A stretch of DNA of 5,854 bases from an uncultured Prevotella sp. (GTDB lineage: Bacteria; Bacteroidota; Bacteroidia; Bacteroidales; Bacteroidaceae): contig CALJCU010000049.1 of NCBI GenBank assembly GCA_938023885.1, positions 1 to 5,854 of the forward strand. The letters are read 5' to 3'. Made by a program: the position numbers and the translations under genes. The notes under the pieces are model-generated. The model was not told where the DNA came from. It saw only the letters and a program-made list of their open reading frames with translations, and searched no databases. This document shows, piece by piece, positions 1 through 5,497 of the stretch (within the stretch, counting starts at the first letter, position 1; each line of letters starts with the position of its first letter).

Positions 1-321
1 GTAAGAAGCTGCAACGTTCTCTTTTGTCTGCTTACTTCCTGATGATATCCTTGAACTGTCATGCATCAAGGCGCCTAGCGTTAAGCCGCCTACTAATATG
101 CTGGCAACTGCTGATACAGCGGCGGCACGATAACGGTACCACCAAGAGACAGTCCTTGTGACGGGCTTATTACTATGTGTCTGGACTGCCTTTCTGTATG
201 CAGCAGATTCTATCTTATTGAAAAGACGGGGAGCCATTGTGTCAAAATAACTTTCTGGCACACGGAAATGCTCTTGCTTCCCAAAGTTTTTCTTGATATA
301 ATATTCGTCTTTAGAATACAT
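1..321 (-). CDS. Single-pass membrane protein of ECF-sigma-neighbour type, N-terminal part
   Basis: Partial gene: 107 codons read from an ATG at 321 down to the window edge with no stop. The N-terminus is polar, with the motif FRVPESYFD at residues 19-27. One hydrophobic segment (about residues 66-86, AAAVSAV through LGALM) follows the aromatic-basic stretch WWYRYR, and a polar, presumably periplasmic, stretch comes next. A short cytosolic domain with a F-x-V-P-x-x-Y-F motif followed by one membrane helix is, from general knowledge, typical of small Bacteroidetes proteins encoded directly downstream of ECF sigma factors; a role as anti-sigma or accessory factor is inferred. No sigma-factor gene is visible upstream, where a transposase relic sits instead. 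I see no clear TAnnTTTG promoter in the 80 bases before the start, nor a Shine-Dalgarno, only a purine-rich run. Family call moderate; function unknown. Confidence 0.7.
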   Translation of the reverse strand, partial: MYSKDEYYIKKNFGKQEHFRVPESYFDTMAPRLFNKIESAAYRKAVQTHSNKPVTRTVSWWYRYRAAAVSAVASILVGGLTLGALMHDSSRISSGSKQTKENVAASY

Positions 322-404
322 TTCTCTTCTCTTTTTCTTCTTTGACGAATAAAATACCTAGAGGTTTAATTAGTGTTCACTGAAAAAAGATCATGCATAT
401 CTTG

Positions 405-897
405 TCAGCGAGATCGGACCTGTCTGTCCGGCTTGGAGACCGTAGAGCCGGGAGAATCCTGATCTTTGTCTTTGTCTTTGTTCTTGTTCTTCCCTGCTTC
501 TGCTTTCCCGCGCTGCTCTTCTTTAAGAAGTCTTGTGGTCATTTTGTTGATCTCTACTTATGCGCTTACGGACAGTAACGAAAAGAGAGGGATCGAATAA
601 TAGGCTTGTCGGTGAGTTCCGAAAGGCCACACATATATTGCATGTAGGGATTCTCTCATATTATCTGAATAGTCTCCTCTCCAGACAAGTTTTTGAGCAA
701 GCACTTTCAAATTAAAGACGTGACTTCGACATGAACATGTAGACACGGGCCGTGTTACTTGGATTCCTGGAAAGTTCTGTCCGTACCTGGACACCATACC
801 CCGAGCAGAACTCCTTCAGATCCTTCGTCTCACAGCACAGCTGATACAGGTCATAGACTTCCTGATAATTGACTTTCTCTTTCGGTATAACTTTCAT
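405..897 (-). pseudogene. Decayed transposase of DUF772 (IS5/IS1182-like) type, N-terminal half only
   Basis: Reading downward from an ATG at 897, transposase-like pieces appear in successive frames. They are FNLKVLAQKLVWRGDYSDN (about 713-660), ENPYMQYMCGLSELTDKP (about 655-602), FDPSLFVTVRKRI (about 598-560), and from 542 a lysine-rich hydrophilic stretch beginning MTTRLLKEEQRGK that ends at a TGA at 405-407. The order ENPYMQY, then FDPSLFV-x-x-RKR, then a charged linker is what I know from the DUF772 domain of Bacteroidetes IS5/IS1182-type transposases. The DDE catalytic domain expected after the linker is absent. The breaks can be reconciled by small indels: a GA lost near 655, a T gained near 603, about 5 bases lost near 548. 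The opening 61-codon frame, beginning MKVIPKEKVNYQEVYDLY, may be the true N-terminus or a separate small ORF. Not functional. Family call moderate, decay highly likely. Confidence 0.65.
464..487. repeat. Hexanucleotide microsatellite (CTTTGT)3 plus one variant copy
   Basis: Three exact head-to-tail copies of CTTTGT (464-481) are followed by one TCTTGT variant. On the minus strand the repeat encodes the alternating Lys-Asn/Lys-Asp run of the transposase relic's hydrophilic linker. It keeps frame (6 bp) and is probably simple-repeat expansion inside a low-complexity linker. Confidence 0.8.
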
Positions 898-915
898 TTT
901 TTAAAGTTGATGCCG

Positions 916-946
916 CAAAGGTAATATTTTTAAGAGCCAGTGTCAA
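916..946 (-). promoter_or_regulatory. Bacteroidetes-type promoter upstream of the transposase relic
   Basis: On the minus strand TTG (944-946) is separated by exactly 20 bases from TACCTTTG (916-923), matching the Bacteroidetes TTG-N19/20-TAnnTTTG consensus. Transcription would start near 910, about 13 bases before the ATG at 897. The -33 element lies inside the read-through tail of the neighbouring DUF4377 relic, so the boundary between the two pieces is close to this site. Confidence 0.65.
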
Positions 947-1223
947 GGTGAAAAATATTTTTGGATAACTCAGCTATCAGCTTATACTTAATATTTGAAC
1001 CATCTTGTGGTGGATCAGCCAAATGGATAATTTTTATCTTCAAGACATACGAAAATCCTTTTTCAAATTTGAATCCTTCAATTGAATACATTGGAATTGT
1101 CTTCCATTCAAAAGTGCCAATTTATCTTATTTCAATTCCGTCAACGGTATCAGAGTCACCCCAAATTTTACATGGAACAATATGTGAAGCGACCTCTATA
1201 GTCATATCTTCAGACCAATTTTG
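930..1223 (-). pseudogene. Remnant of a DUF4377-like (lipo)protein, with internal stop and lost N-terminus
   Basis: The minus strand is in one frame from 1223 to a TAA at 930-932, interrupted by a single TAA at 1122-1124. Before the stop it reads NWSEDMTIEVAS, then CKIWGDSDTVDGIEIR. After it come TFEWKTIPMYSIEGFKFEKG, then YVLKIKIIHLADPP and NIKYKLIAELSKN. The pattern IEGF-x-[FY]-E-x-G-x-x-Y-x-L-K, then PP-x-D-x-S or G, then Y-x-L is how I recall the DUF4377 domain of Bacteroidetes secreted or lipoproteins; their function is not established. The stop probably came from one substitution, for example GAA to TAA. There is no start codon or signal peptide: homology begins abruptly at the junction with a GC-rich plus-strand fragment near 1220. 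The last residues before the 930 stop look like read-through into the neighbouring IS promoter. AT-rich compared with its neighbours. Confidence 0.6.
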
Positions 1224-1513
1224 AGATCTGCCGCAACTACTATGGCCGTGACTCCCGTGCTTCCATCATCCTACAGATGCTTCTCATCGGCGGCTTCAAA
1301 GGCAAGGAGGTCGCCACCCAACTCGGCATCTCTCCCTCTGCTGTCGCCCAGCGCTTCCACAAGATGATGAACGAAGTCGTCATCCCCTACTTCAAGCGCT
1401 ATTACGAGGTACCGATGGAGTCCGCTTGCATGGAAGTGGACCAATCGGTCATGGCGATGCCAATGCCAGGAACATTATCTTATTTACAACATACTATGCA
1501 ACCCTACTATTGA
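1220..1513 (+). pseudogene. Fragment of a helix-turn-helix protein, unrecognised family
   Basis: An open frame enters from the 1220 junction without a start and ends at TGA 1511-1513. The first internal ATG is at 1277. The protein begins FEICRNYYGRDSRASIILQM and contains GFKGKEVATQLGISPSAVAQR, which has the shape of a helix-turn-helix: a first helix with K-x-V-A-x-x-L, the turn residues GIS, and a recognition helix PSAVAQRFHKM. It resembles sigma-70 region 4 or a small DNA-binding regulator, but I cannot name the family. Codon use is strongly GC-rich up to about 1465, then becomes AT-rich. The last dozen residues (from about TLSYLQH) therefore probably belong to foreign sequence read through after truncation. 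It lies between an AT-rich DUF4377 relic and an IS relic, both on the other strand, so both ends look cut. An expressed 78-residue product from 1277 cannot be excluded. Confidence 0.5.
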
Positions 1514-1661
1514 GTACCCGTTCCGCAGCATGGTCTTTCTGGACCCAGTCCTTGTATCCGCTCAGGATATTCATGTAGTTCTTCTCAAGAGTATCGCCAT
1601 TGATGCCATAAGTCCACCCTAAGGCCCTGGCTGTTATTGCCTCATTATCCAAGCGTTCTCT
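1494..1661 (-). pseudogene. 5' fragment of ISAon1-type transposase second ORF (catalytic subunit)
   Basis: Directly after the stop of the first ORF the same frame continues with RERLDNEAITARALGWTYG, then INGDTLEKNYMNILSGYKDW and VQKDHAAERVL, and then meets a TAG at 1494-1496. From family knowledge, ISAon1-like elements have an N-region ORF followed by a DDE transposase whose start has the pattern G-x-x-L-x-x-x-Y-x-x-x-L-S-x-[FY]-x-x-W and then H-A-x-x-x-x-L. This fragment matches that. Homology stops after the RVL residues (about 1512), so the whole catalytic core is missing. The break coincides with the end of the plus-strand helix-turn-helix fragment. Cannot encode an active enzyme. Confidence 0.6.
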
Positions 1662-2038
1662 TTAAAAAAGCACGAAATCCTTCGAATACCGCGTTTCCGG
1701 GTGAGACAGTTCATACCTGTCAGTCAAGTCTACAATGAATGTCGTTCCATCCGGTTTAAGCCAACGACGGCGCTGCACATGGAGTATCATATCATGCGAT
1801 AAGTATGGACTGGGAAGTCCAACAGTTGCTTTTCTTCTGTATAGCCATTGCTTATGGTGTCACTCATGTCGGAGGTCCTGTTGTCATGTTCCCTCAGATA
1901 GACATGCAGTTGTTTCTTGAAGAGTTTATCCTCATTGTCCAATGTCTCTTCGACTTCTACTGCGTCAAAGTAATCAAGGACACCGGGAGGCAAAAAGAAA
2001 CTTGCCAAAGTCTTTAATACGTCATCTTGCTGCTTCAT
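1662..2038 (-). pseudogene. ISAon1-family transposase N-region ORF, frameshifted
   Basis: The ATG at 2036-2038 opens MKQQDDVLKTLASFFLPPG, then VLDYFDAVEVEE and an acidic stretch, up to LLDFPVHTYRM, where the frame meets a TGA at 1787-1789. The neighbouring frame carries on without loss: ILHVQRRRWLKPDGTTF, then RYELSHPETRYSKDFVLF, stop TAA at 1662-1664. A leucine-rich start with LP-x-G-x-L-[ED]-YF, then DFP-x-x, then H-x-[QR]-RRRWL and a final TRYS-x-[DE]-F is the pattern I know for the ISAon1 N-region domain, probably the DNA-binding part of the split transposase. About 120 residues once the frame is restored, normal for this ORF. The break is explained exactly by a tandem duplication of ATCAT at 1786-1795. 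A strong promoter abuts the start. An in-frame start 13 codons upstream exists but lies within the promoter, so 2038 is preferred. Confidence 0.75.
1786..1795. repeat. 5-bp tandem duplication (ATCAT)2 that breaks the ISAon1 N-region ORF
   Basis: Two adjacent copies of ATCAT (1786-1790 and 1791-1795). Removing one copy joins the two halves of the reading frame as HTYRM-ILHVQRRRW without any other change. Confidence 0.75.
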
Positions 2039-2042
2039 GGTG

Positions 2043-2072
2043 CAAAGGTAACTAGAAAAGTCGTATCTGCAA
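2043..2072 (-). promoter_or_regulatory. Bacteroidetes-type promoter of the ISAon1 relic
   Basis: On the minus strand TTG (2070-2072), then 19 bases, then TACCTTTG (2043-2050) is an exact fit to TTG-N19-TAnnTTTG. Only four bases separate the box from the ATG at 2038, so the transcript would start at or next to the start codon and be leaderless or nearly so. Confidence 0.65.
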
Positions 2073-2080
2073 CACAAAAC

Positions 2081-2247
2081 TTGCTTCCTATCGTCAACCT
2101 ATACCCACAGAAAATTTCTTATGCGCCGTCAATTGCTTATTCTTATTCTGCGATGTATATGTGTACTCCTTTAATACTACCAGGAGTATCGTTGGAGCCT
2201 GTGGATTGCACAAAACAAGAAAAATGAGAAAAACATGAAGAAAAACT
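2081..2247. other. Intergenic stretch without recognisable gene
   Basis: Between the IS relic and the lut promoter I see no coding potential on either strand. The only structure is a small perfect inverted repeat at 2164-2188. The outer end of the ISAon1 element should lie here, but I cannot identify a terminal inverted repeat because the other end of the element is lost. Confidence 0.5.
2164..2188. repeat. Short inverted repeat (TACTCCT ... AGGAGTA)
   Basis: Perfect 7-bp arms (2164-2170 and 2182-2188) enclose 11 bases. There is no T-tract, so it is not a typical terminator. It sits about 85 bases upstream of the lut -7 box and could be a regulator site or an IS-end remnant; chance is possible. 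Confidence 0.35.
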
Positions 2248-2267
2248 AAAAAGAATCAAGGCTTTTT
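2248..2267. repeat. Inverted repeat AAAAAG-N8-CTTTTT overlapping the lut promoter
   Basis: Perfect 6-bp arms (2248-2253 and 2262-2267) lie across the place where a -33 element would be expected. It could be an operator or a weak minus-strand hairpin. The arms are almost all A/T, so chance is a real alternative. Confidence 0.25.
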
Positions 2268-2269
2268 CG

Positions 2270-2277
2270 TAACTTTG
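2270..2277 (+). promoter_or_regulatory. Probable lutAB promoter, -7 box TAACTTTG
   Basis: TAACTTTG fits the Bacteroidetes -7 consensus TAnnTTTG and lies 36 bases before the lutA ATG, implying a leader of roughly 30 bases. The expected TTG 19-20 bases upstream is not present, so activity may depend on an activator. A purine-rich AAGGA at 2305-2309 precedes the ATG by four bases, an uncommonly Shine-Dalgarno-like site for this phylum. Confidence 0.55.
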
Positions 2278-2313
2278 TTGGGCATTAGAATTAGAGTATT
2301 ATAAAAGGATATT

Positions 2314-3054
2314 ATGAAGGTTGGACTATTCATCCCTTGCTATGTCGATGCCCTTTATCCGGAGGCCGGCGTGGCTACCTATAAACTCCTGAGACATTTC
2401 GGTATCGATGTCGACTACCCTGAGAAGCAGACATGCTGTGGACAGCCAATGGGCAATGCCGGATTCGAGAATATGGCCGCACCGTTGGCTGACAAGTTTG
2501 AACAGATGTTTAAAGGCTATGACTATGTGGTGGCGCCGTCTGCCTCATGTGCAGCTTACGTGCGCTGTTATTACCCACATCTGCTCAAGGGTAACAATCA
2601 CCCGTGCACCGTTCCCGGTCATACGATGGATATCGTGGAATTTCTTCATGACATACTGAAAATCAGGGAACTGCCGGGGTCGTTTCCCCATGCCGTAAGC
2701 GTTCACAACAGCTGCCACGGTGTGCGGGAGCTCGGTCTTTCTGCACCCTCAGAACGCAACATCCCGCCTTACAACAAGATCATAGACCTGTTGAAACTCA
2801 AGAACGACATCACCATCCACGAGCCTGAGCGTAAGGATGAGTGCTGCGGCTTTGGCGGCATGTTCGCTGTGGAGGAACCCGCCGTCTCTATCCGTATGGG
2901 AGAGGACAAGATTATGCGCCACATGGCTACAGGCGCAGAGTATATCACAGGTCCCGACTCTTCTTGCCTCATGCATATGGAAGGTATCGCACGCAAGGAG
3001 CACAAAACCATCAAGTTTATTCATGTAGCACAGATTTTAGCAGCAGGATTATGA
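2314..3054 (+). CDS. lutA: Lactate utilization iron-sulfur protein LutA (CCG-domain subunit)
   Basis: LutA (E. coli YkgE) is a cytoplasmic subunit of the LutABC complex that oxidises L-lactate to pyruvate. At 246 residues it is full length for the family. It has two cysteine-rich CCG domains. The first holds IPCYVDALYPEAG (C9), TCCGQPMGNAGF (C41, C42) and PSASCAAYVRCYYP (C79, C85). The second holds HNSCHGVREL (C134), DECCGFGGMF (C177, C178) and GPDSSCLMHM (C218). These CCG motifs bind an iron-sulfur cluster in related heterodisulfide-reductase and glycolate-oxidase subunits. The chosen ATG starts directly at the conserved MKVGLFIPC and follows an AAGGA. The gene ends in an ATGA overlap with lutB, so the two are translationally coupled. 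GlpC/GlcF-type CCG proteins are the alternative, but the small size and the LutB partner make LutA much more likely. Confidence 0.93.
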   Translation: MKVGLFIPCYVDALYPEAGVATYKLLRHFGIDVDYPEKQTCCGQPMGNAGFENMAAPLADKFEQMFKGYDYVVAPSASCAAYVRCYYPHLLKGNNHPCTVPGHTMDIVEFLHDILKIRELPGSFPHAVSVHNSCHGVRELGLSAPSERNIPPYNKIIDLLKLKNDITIHEPERKDECCGFGGMFAVEEPAVSIRMGEDKIMRHMATGAEYITGPDSSCLMHMEGIARKEHKTIKFIHVAQILAAGL

Positions 3055-4433
3055 GTACAGAACATTCGAGAAGAGCAAAGGAGATTCTCAAGAACCGCGA
3101 TAAGGTAACCCGTCACGACCAGACCTTCTGGGGTGTACGTGAGGGTCACGACCGCATGATGCACGGACTGCCCGAGTGGGAGTCACTACGTGACCATGCC
3201 TCACAGATAAAGATGCACACCGTCACCCATCTTGCCGACTACCTCGAGCAGTTCTCCTCGCAGTTGGAGAGCCGTAGCGTCATCGTCCACTGGGCCAAGG
3301 ATGCCGACGAACTCAATGCCACAGTCTACGACATTCTCAAGAGCCACAAGGCGACGAAAATGGTGAAATCGAAGTCGATGCTCACCGAGGAGTGCGGACT
3401 CAACCCTTACCTCATGAGCCGTGGCATCGATGTGGTGGAGACCGACCTCGGCGAGCGCATCCTACAGCTCATGCACCGCAAGCCCGCTCACATCGTCATG
3501 CCCGCCATCCACATCACGAAGGAAGAGGTTGCCGGCTGCTTCGAGAAAGAGGGGATCAGTCCGGAAAAAGGCAATTGCGACCCGACTTACCTCACTTACT
3601 GTGCCCGTAAGAGTCTGCGGCATGAGTTCGAGGAGGCACAGGCAGGACTCACCGGCTGCAACTTCGGTGTAGCGAAGACAGGAGACATCGTGGTGTGCAC
3701 CAATGAGGGGAACGCTGATATGACAACCTCCATGCCAAAGCTCCATATCGTGACGATGGGTATCGAAAAACTCGTACCCGACTACGACTCACTCGCAGTC
3801 TTCCAGCGTCTGCTCTGCCGTTGTGGCACAGGTCAGCCCACGACAGGCTTCACCTCTCATTTCCGTCAGGCCCGTCCGGGTGGAGAGATGCATGTCGTGC
3901 TGCTTGACAACTGGCGCAGCGATGCCGTCGCTGACCCTGAGCATTGGCAAACGCTAAAATGTATCCGTTGCGGTGCCTGTATGAACACGTGTCCCGTCTA
4001 CCGCCGTTCTACGGGTGCCAGTTACACGTATTTCATCCCCGGACCTATCGGTGTGGACCTGGGCATGCTTAAGGATCCACGCAACTATTCCGACAACGTA
4101 TCGGCCTGCTCGCTATGCATGAGTTGTGACAATGTGTGCCCTGCAGAGGTCGCTCCCGGCTCACAGATCTATCTGTGGCGACAGAGACTCGACAAGTTAG
4201 GAAAAGCCAATAAACTAAAAAAGGTGATGTCGGAAGGCATGAGCCTGCTCTTCAATCATCCCAACCTCTACAATACAGCACTTTTGTTCGCGCCTTTGGC
4301 TAACTATGTGCCCGATGCCATGACTCATTTTTCGAACCTCAACCCCTGGGGTATCGGTCATAAGAAGCCTGTCTTTGCCAAGAAGAGTTTCCATCAGTGG
4401 TGGAAAAAAAATAAGAATTCCTTTTCCCTTTAA
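3051..4433 (+). CDS. lutB: Lactate utilization iron-sulfur protein LutB (LUD domain plus ferredoxin)
   Basis: LutB (E. coli YkgF) is the large electron-transfer subunit of the L-lactate-oxidising LutABC complex. The true start is the ATG overlapping the lutA stop; the frame is open further upstream inside lutA but is not coding there. The 460 residues match the family. An N-terminal LUD domain (about 60-290) contains KMVKSKSMLTEECGLN (103-118) and GCNFGVAKTGDIVVCTNEGN (202-221). A two-cluster ferredoxin unit follows: CIRCGACMNTCP (C304, C307, C310, C314) and CSLCMSCDNVCP (C353, C356, C359, C363), all eight cysteines present. Between the usual cysteines the second motif has Met-Ser where Gly-Ala is common. 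The C-terminus, with HPNLYNTALLFAPLANYVP and KSFHQWW, fits the LutB C-terminal domain (DUF3390). No lutC follows; the next gene is convergent. Confidence 0.94.
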   Translation: MSTEHSRRAKEILKNRDKVTRHDQTFWGVREGHDRMMHGLPEWESLRDHASQIKMHTVTHLADYLEQFSSQLESRSVIVHWAKDADELNATVYDILKSHKATKMVKSKSMLTEECGLNPYLMSRGIDVVETDLGERILQLMHRKPAHIVMPAIHITKEEVAGCFEKEGISPEKGNCDPTYLTYCARKSLRHEFEEAQAGLTGCNFGVAKTGDIVVCTNEGNADMTTSMPKLHIVTMGIEKLVPDYDSLAVFQRLLCRCGTGQPTTGFTSHFRQARPGGEMHVVLLDNWRSDAVADPEHWQTLKCIRCGACMNTCPVYRRSTGASYTYFIPGPIGVDLGMLKDPRNYSDNVSACSLCMSCDNVCPAEVAPGSQIYLWRQRLDKLGKANKLKKVMSEGMSLLFNHPNLYNTALLFAPLANYVPDAMTHFSNLNPWGIGHKKPVFAKKSFHQWWKKNKNSFSL

Positions 4434-4487
4434 CTCATCCCGGCCAAGGGGGGAGAGGATTCATTACCACCTAGCACCTGTTACCGT
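4434..4487. terminator. Possible hairpin between convergent lutB and permease genes
   Basis: Directly after the lutB stop, CTCATCCC (4434-4441) can pair with GGGGAGAG (4450-4457) with one mismatch and one G-T pair around an 8-base loop. No T-run follows on the plus strand, so this is weak as an intrinsic terminator. The rest (4465-4487) holds degenerate ACC-rich copies (CACCT, CACCT, TACCG) and no coding sequence. Confidence 0.3.
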
Positions 4488-5468
4488 CTAACACCTTCTT
4501 AACAATACATACACAATGACGGGTACGCCGACGAGCGGAGTCACGGCATTCAATGGAAGAGCGGTGCCATCAGAAGGCAACGTGATGATGACATTACAAA
4601 GCAAAGCAATGGTTGATCCCATGAGAATAGTCATAGGCAATAGGACTCGATGGTCATTAGTAGCCGTATAGAGTCGGGTAATGTGTGGCACAGCAAGAGC
4701 TATGAAAGCAATCGGCCCACAGAATGCCGTCACGACAGCTGTGAGAAGGCCTGTAACCAGAAGCAGGATATTTCGGATTCGCCGTACATTGATTCCCATA
4801 CTCTCCGCATATTGAGGACCTAAGAGCAATGCGTTAAGCGGTTTGATCAACAAGAGCGTGGCGAATGTGGCAGGAACCGCAAGCGTTGCAAAGAGCGGCA
4901 TGCCTTCGAGACCCACGTTCGTGAAGTCTCCCATGCCCCAGACCACGAAACAATGTACTCCTTCCTCCGTAGCCACGGAGTTGAGCAACGTGATGATACT
5001 TGAACAAAAGTAACCAACCATCATACCGATAATGATAAGCATCACCGAACTGCGAACCTTACGACTGAAAAACCAGATAATCAACGTGACAGTCATGGCC
5101 CCAAGGAAGGCGGCCACAACAGATGACACCTGGCCTAACATTCCTCCAGCGATCAGCCCGGGCGCCAGCGTGAGCAAGGCTACAGCCAAGGAGGCTCCAC
5201 CCGTCACACCGAAAATATCGGGTGCGGCAAGCGGGTTACGGAAAGCCGTCTGAAGCAGCAGTCCACTCACAGCAAGTGCACCCCCGGAAAGCAGTGCCGT
5301 GAGGGCTTGCGGCAGGCGACTTGAGAGAATGATTGTGTTGCTGATGTCATCTCCTTTTCCCAACAGTGTTTTTACGACTTCGTCCATGGGGATCACCACA
5401 CTACCATGGAAGAGCGAAAGGAGAAAAAGGAAAACACAAGCAATGAGCAATAAGATTCGTTTCAACAT
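4488..5468 (-). CDS. FecCD/BtuC-family ABC importer permease (iron chelate or corrinoid type)
   Basis: Inner-membrane permease of a type II ABC importer, moving a metal chelate (siderophore, heme or cobalamin) from its periplasmic binding protein into the cytosol. 326 residues, near the usual 320-350. It begins with a hydrophobic helix (MLKRILLLIACVFLFLLSLF) and has about ten hydrophobic segments. Family landmarks are SSRLPQALTALLSGGALAVS (49-68) and the adjoining LLQTAFRNPLAAPDIFGVTG, which correspond to the usual RLPR-x-L and Q-x-x-x-x-NPLA-x-P-x-x-x-G signature. Later come GPQYAESMGINVRRIR, the cytoplasmic loop that contacts the ATPase, and CGPIAFIALAVPHITR (usual form GPIGFVGLVVPHIAR). 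The ATG lies 29 bases after the binding-protein stop, so the two are one operon. No ATPase gene follows; the stop faces lutB. Substrate cannot be assigned from the sequence. Confidence 0.92.
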   Translation of the reverse strand: MLKRILLLIACVFLFLLSLFHGSVVIPMDEVVKTLLGKGDDISNTIILSSRLPQALTALLSGGALAVSGLLLQTAFRNPLAAPDIFGVTGGASLAVALLTLAPGLIAGGMLGQVSSVVAAFLGAMTVTLIIWFFSRKVRSSVMLIIIGMMVGYFCSSIITLLNSVATEEGVHCFVVWGMGDFTNVGLEGMPLFATLAVPATFATLLLIKPLNALLLGPQYAESMGINVRRIRNILLLVTGLLTAVVTAFCGPIAFIALAVPHITRLYTATNDHRVLLPMTILMGSTIALLCNVIITLPSDGTALPLNAVTPLVGVPVIVYVLLRRC

Positions 5469-5497
5469 GTCTTCTAATGAATTTCCGAAGCCGCCTA

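Noticed and set aside
464..487. Possible CRISPR or regulatory array
   Set aside because: The unit is only 6 bases with no spacers; it is a coding microsatellite.
393..578. 61-codon plus-strand ORF with hydrophobic IFVFVFVLVLP run
   Set aside because: The apparent membrane helix is the complement of the Lys/Asp-rich repeat linker of the minus-strand transposase relic, so it is a shadow.
961..1224. 87-codon plus-strand open frame with a TTG start
   Set aside because: Antisense shadow of the DUF4377-like remnant. The minus-strand frame shows family-like motifs, while this frame has none and its stop lies at the fragment junction.
1805..2227. Plus-strand ORFs of 61-70 codons across the IS relic
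   Set aside because: They overlap the well-supported ISAon1 N-region on the minus strand and show no recognisable motif.
322..2313. Hidden defence system, tRNA or other RNA gene
   Set aside because: I looked for tRNA-like cloverleaf signatures, phage or defence domains and toxin-antitoxin pairs on both strands and saw none. All coding traces fit the relics described.
2841..3050. Upstream extension of the lutB frame inside lutA
   Set aside because: The LutA frame there carries its second CCG domain (DECCGFGGMF). The conserved LutB sequence begins at the ATG overlapping the lutA stop.
4465..4500. ACC-rich degenerate repeat possibly from a family of intergenic heptamer repeats
   Set aside because: Copies are too imperfect and too few to call a repeat array from this window alone.
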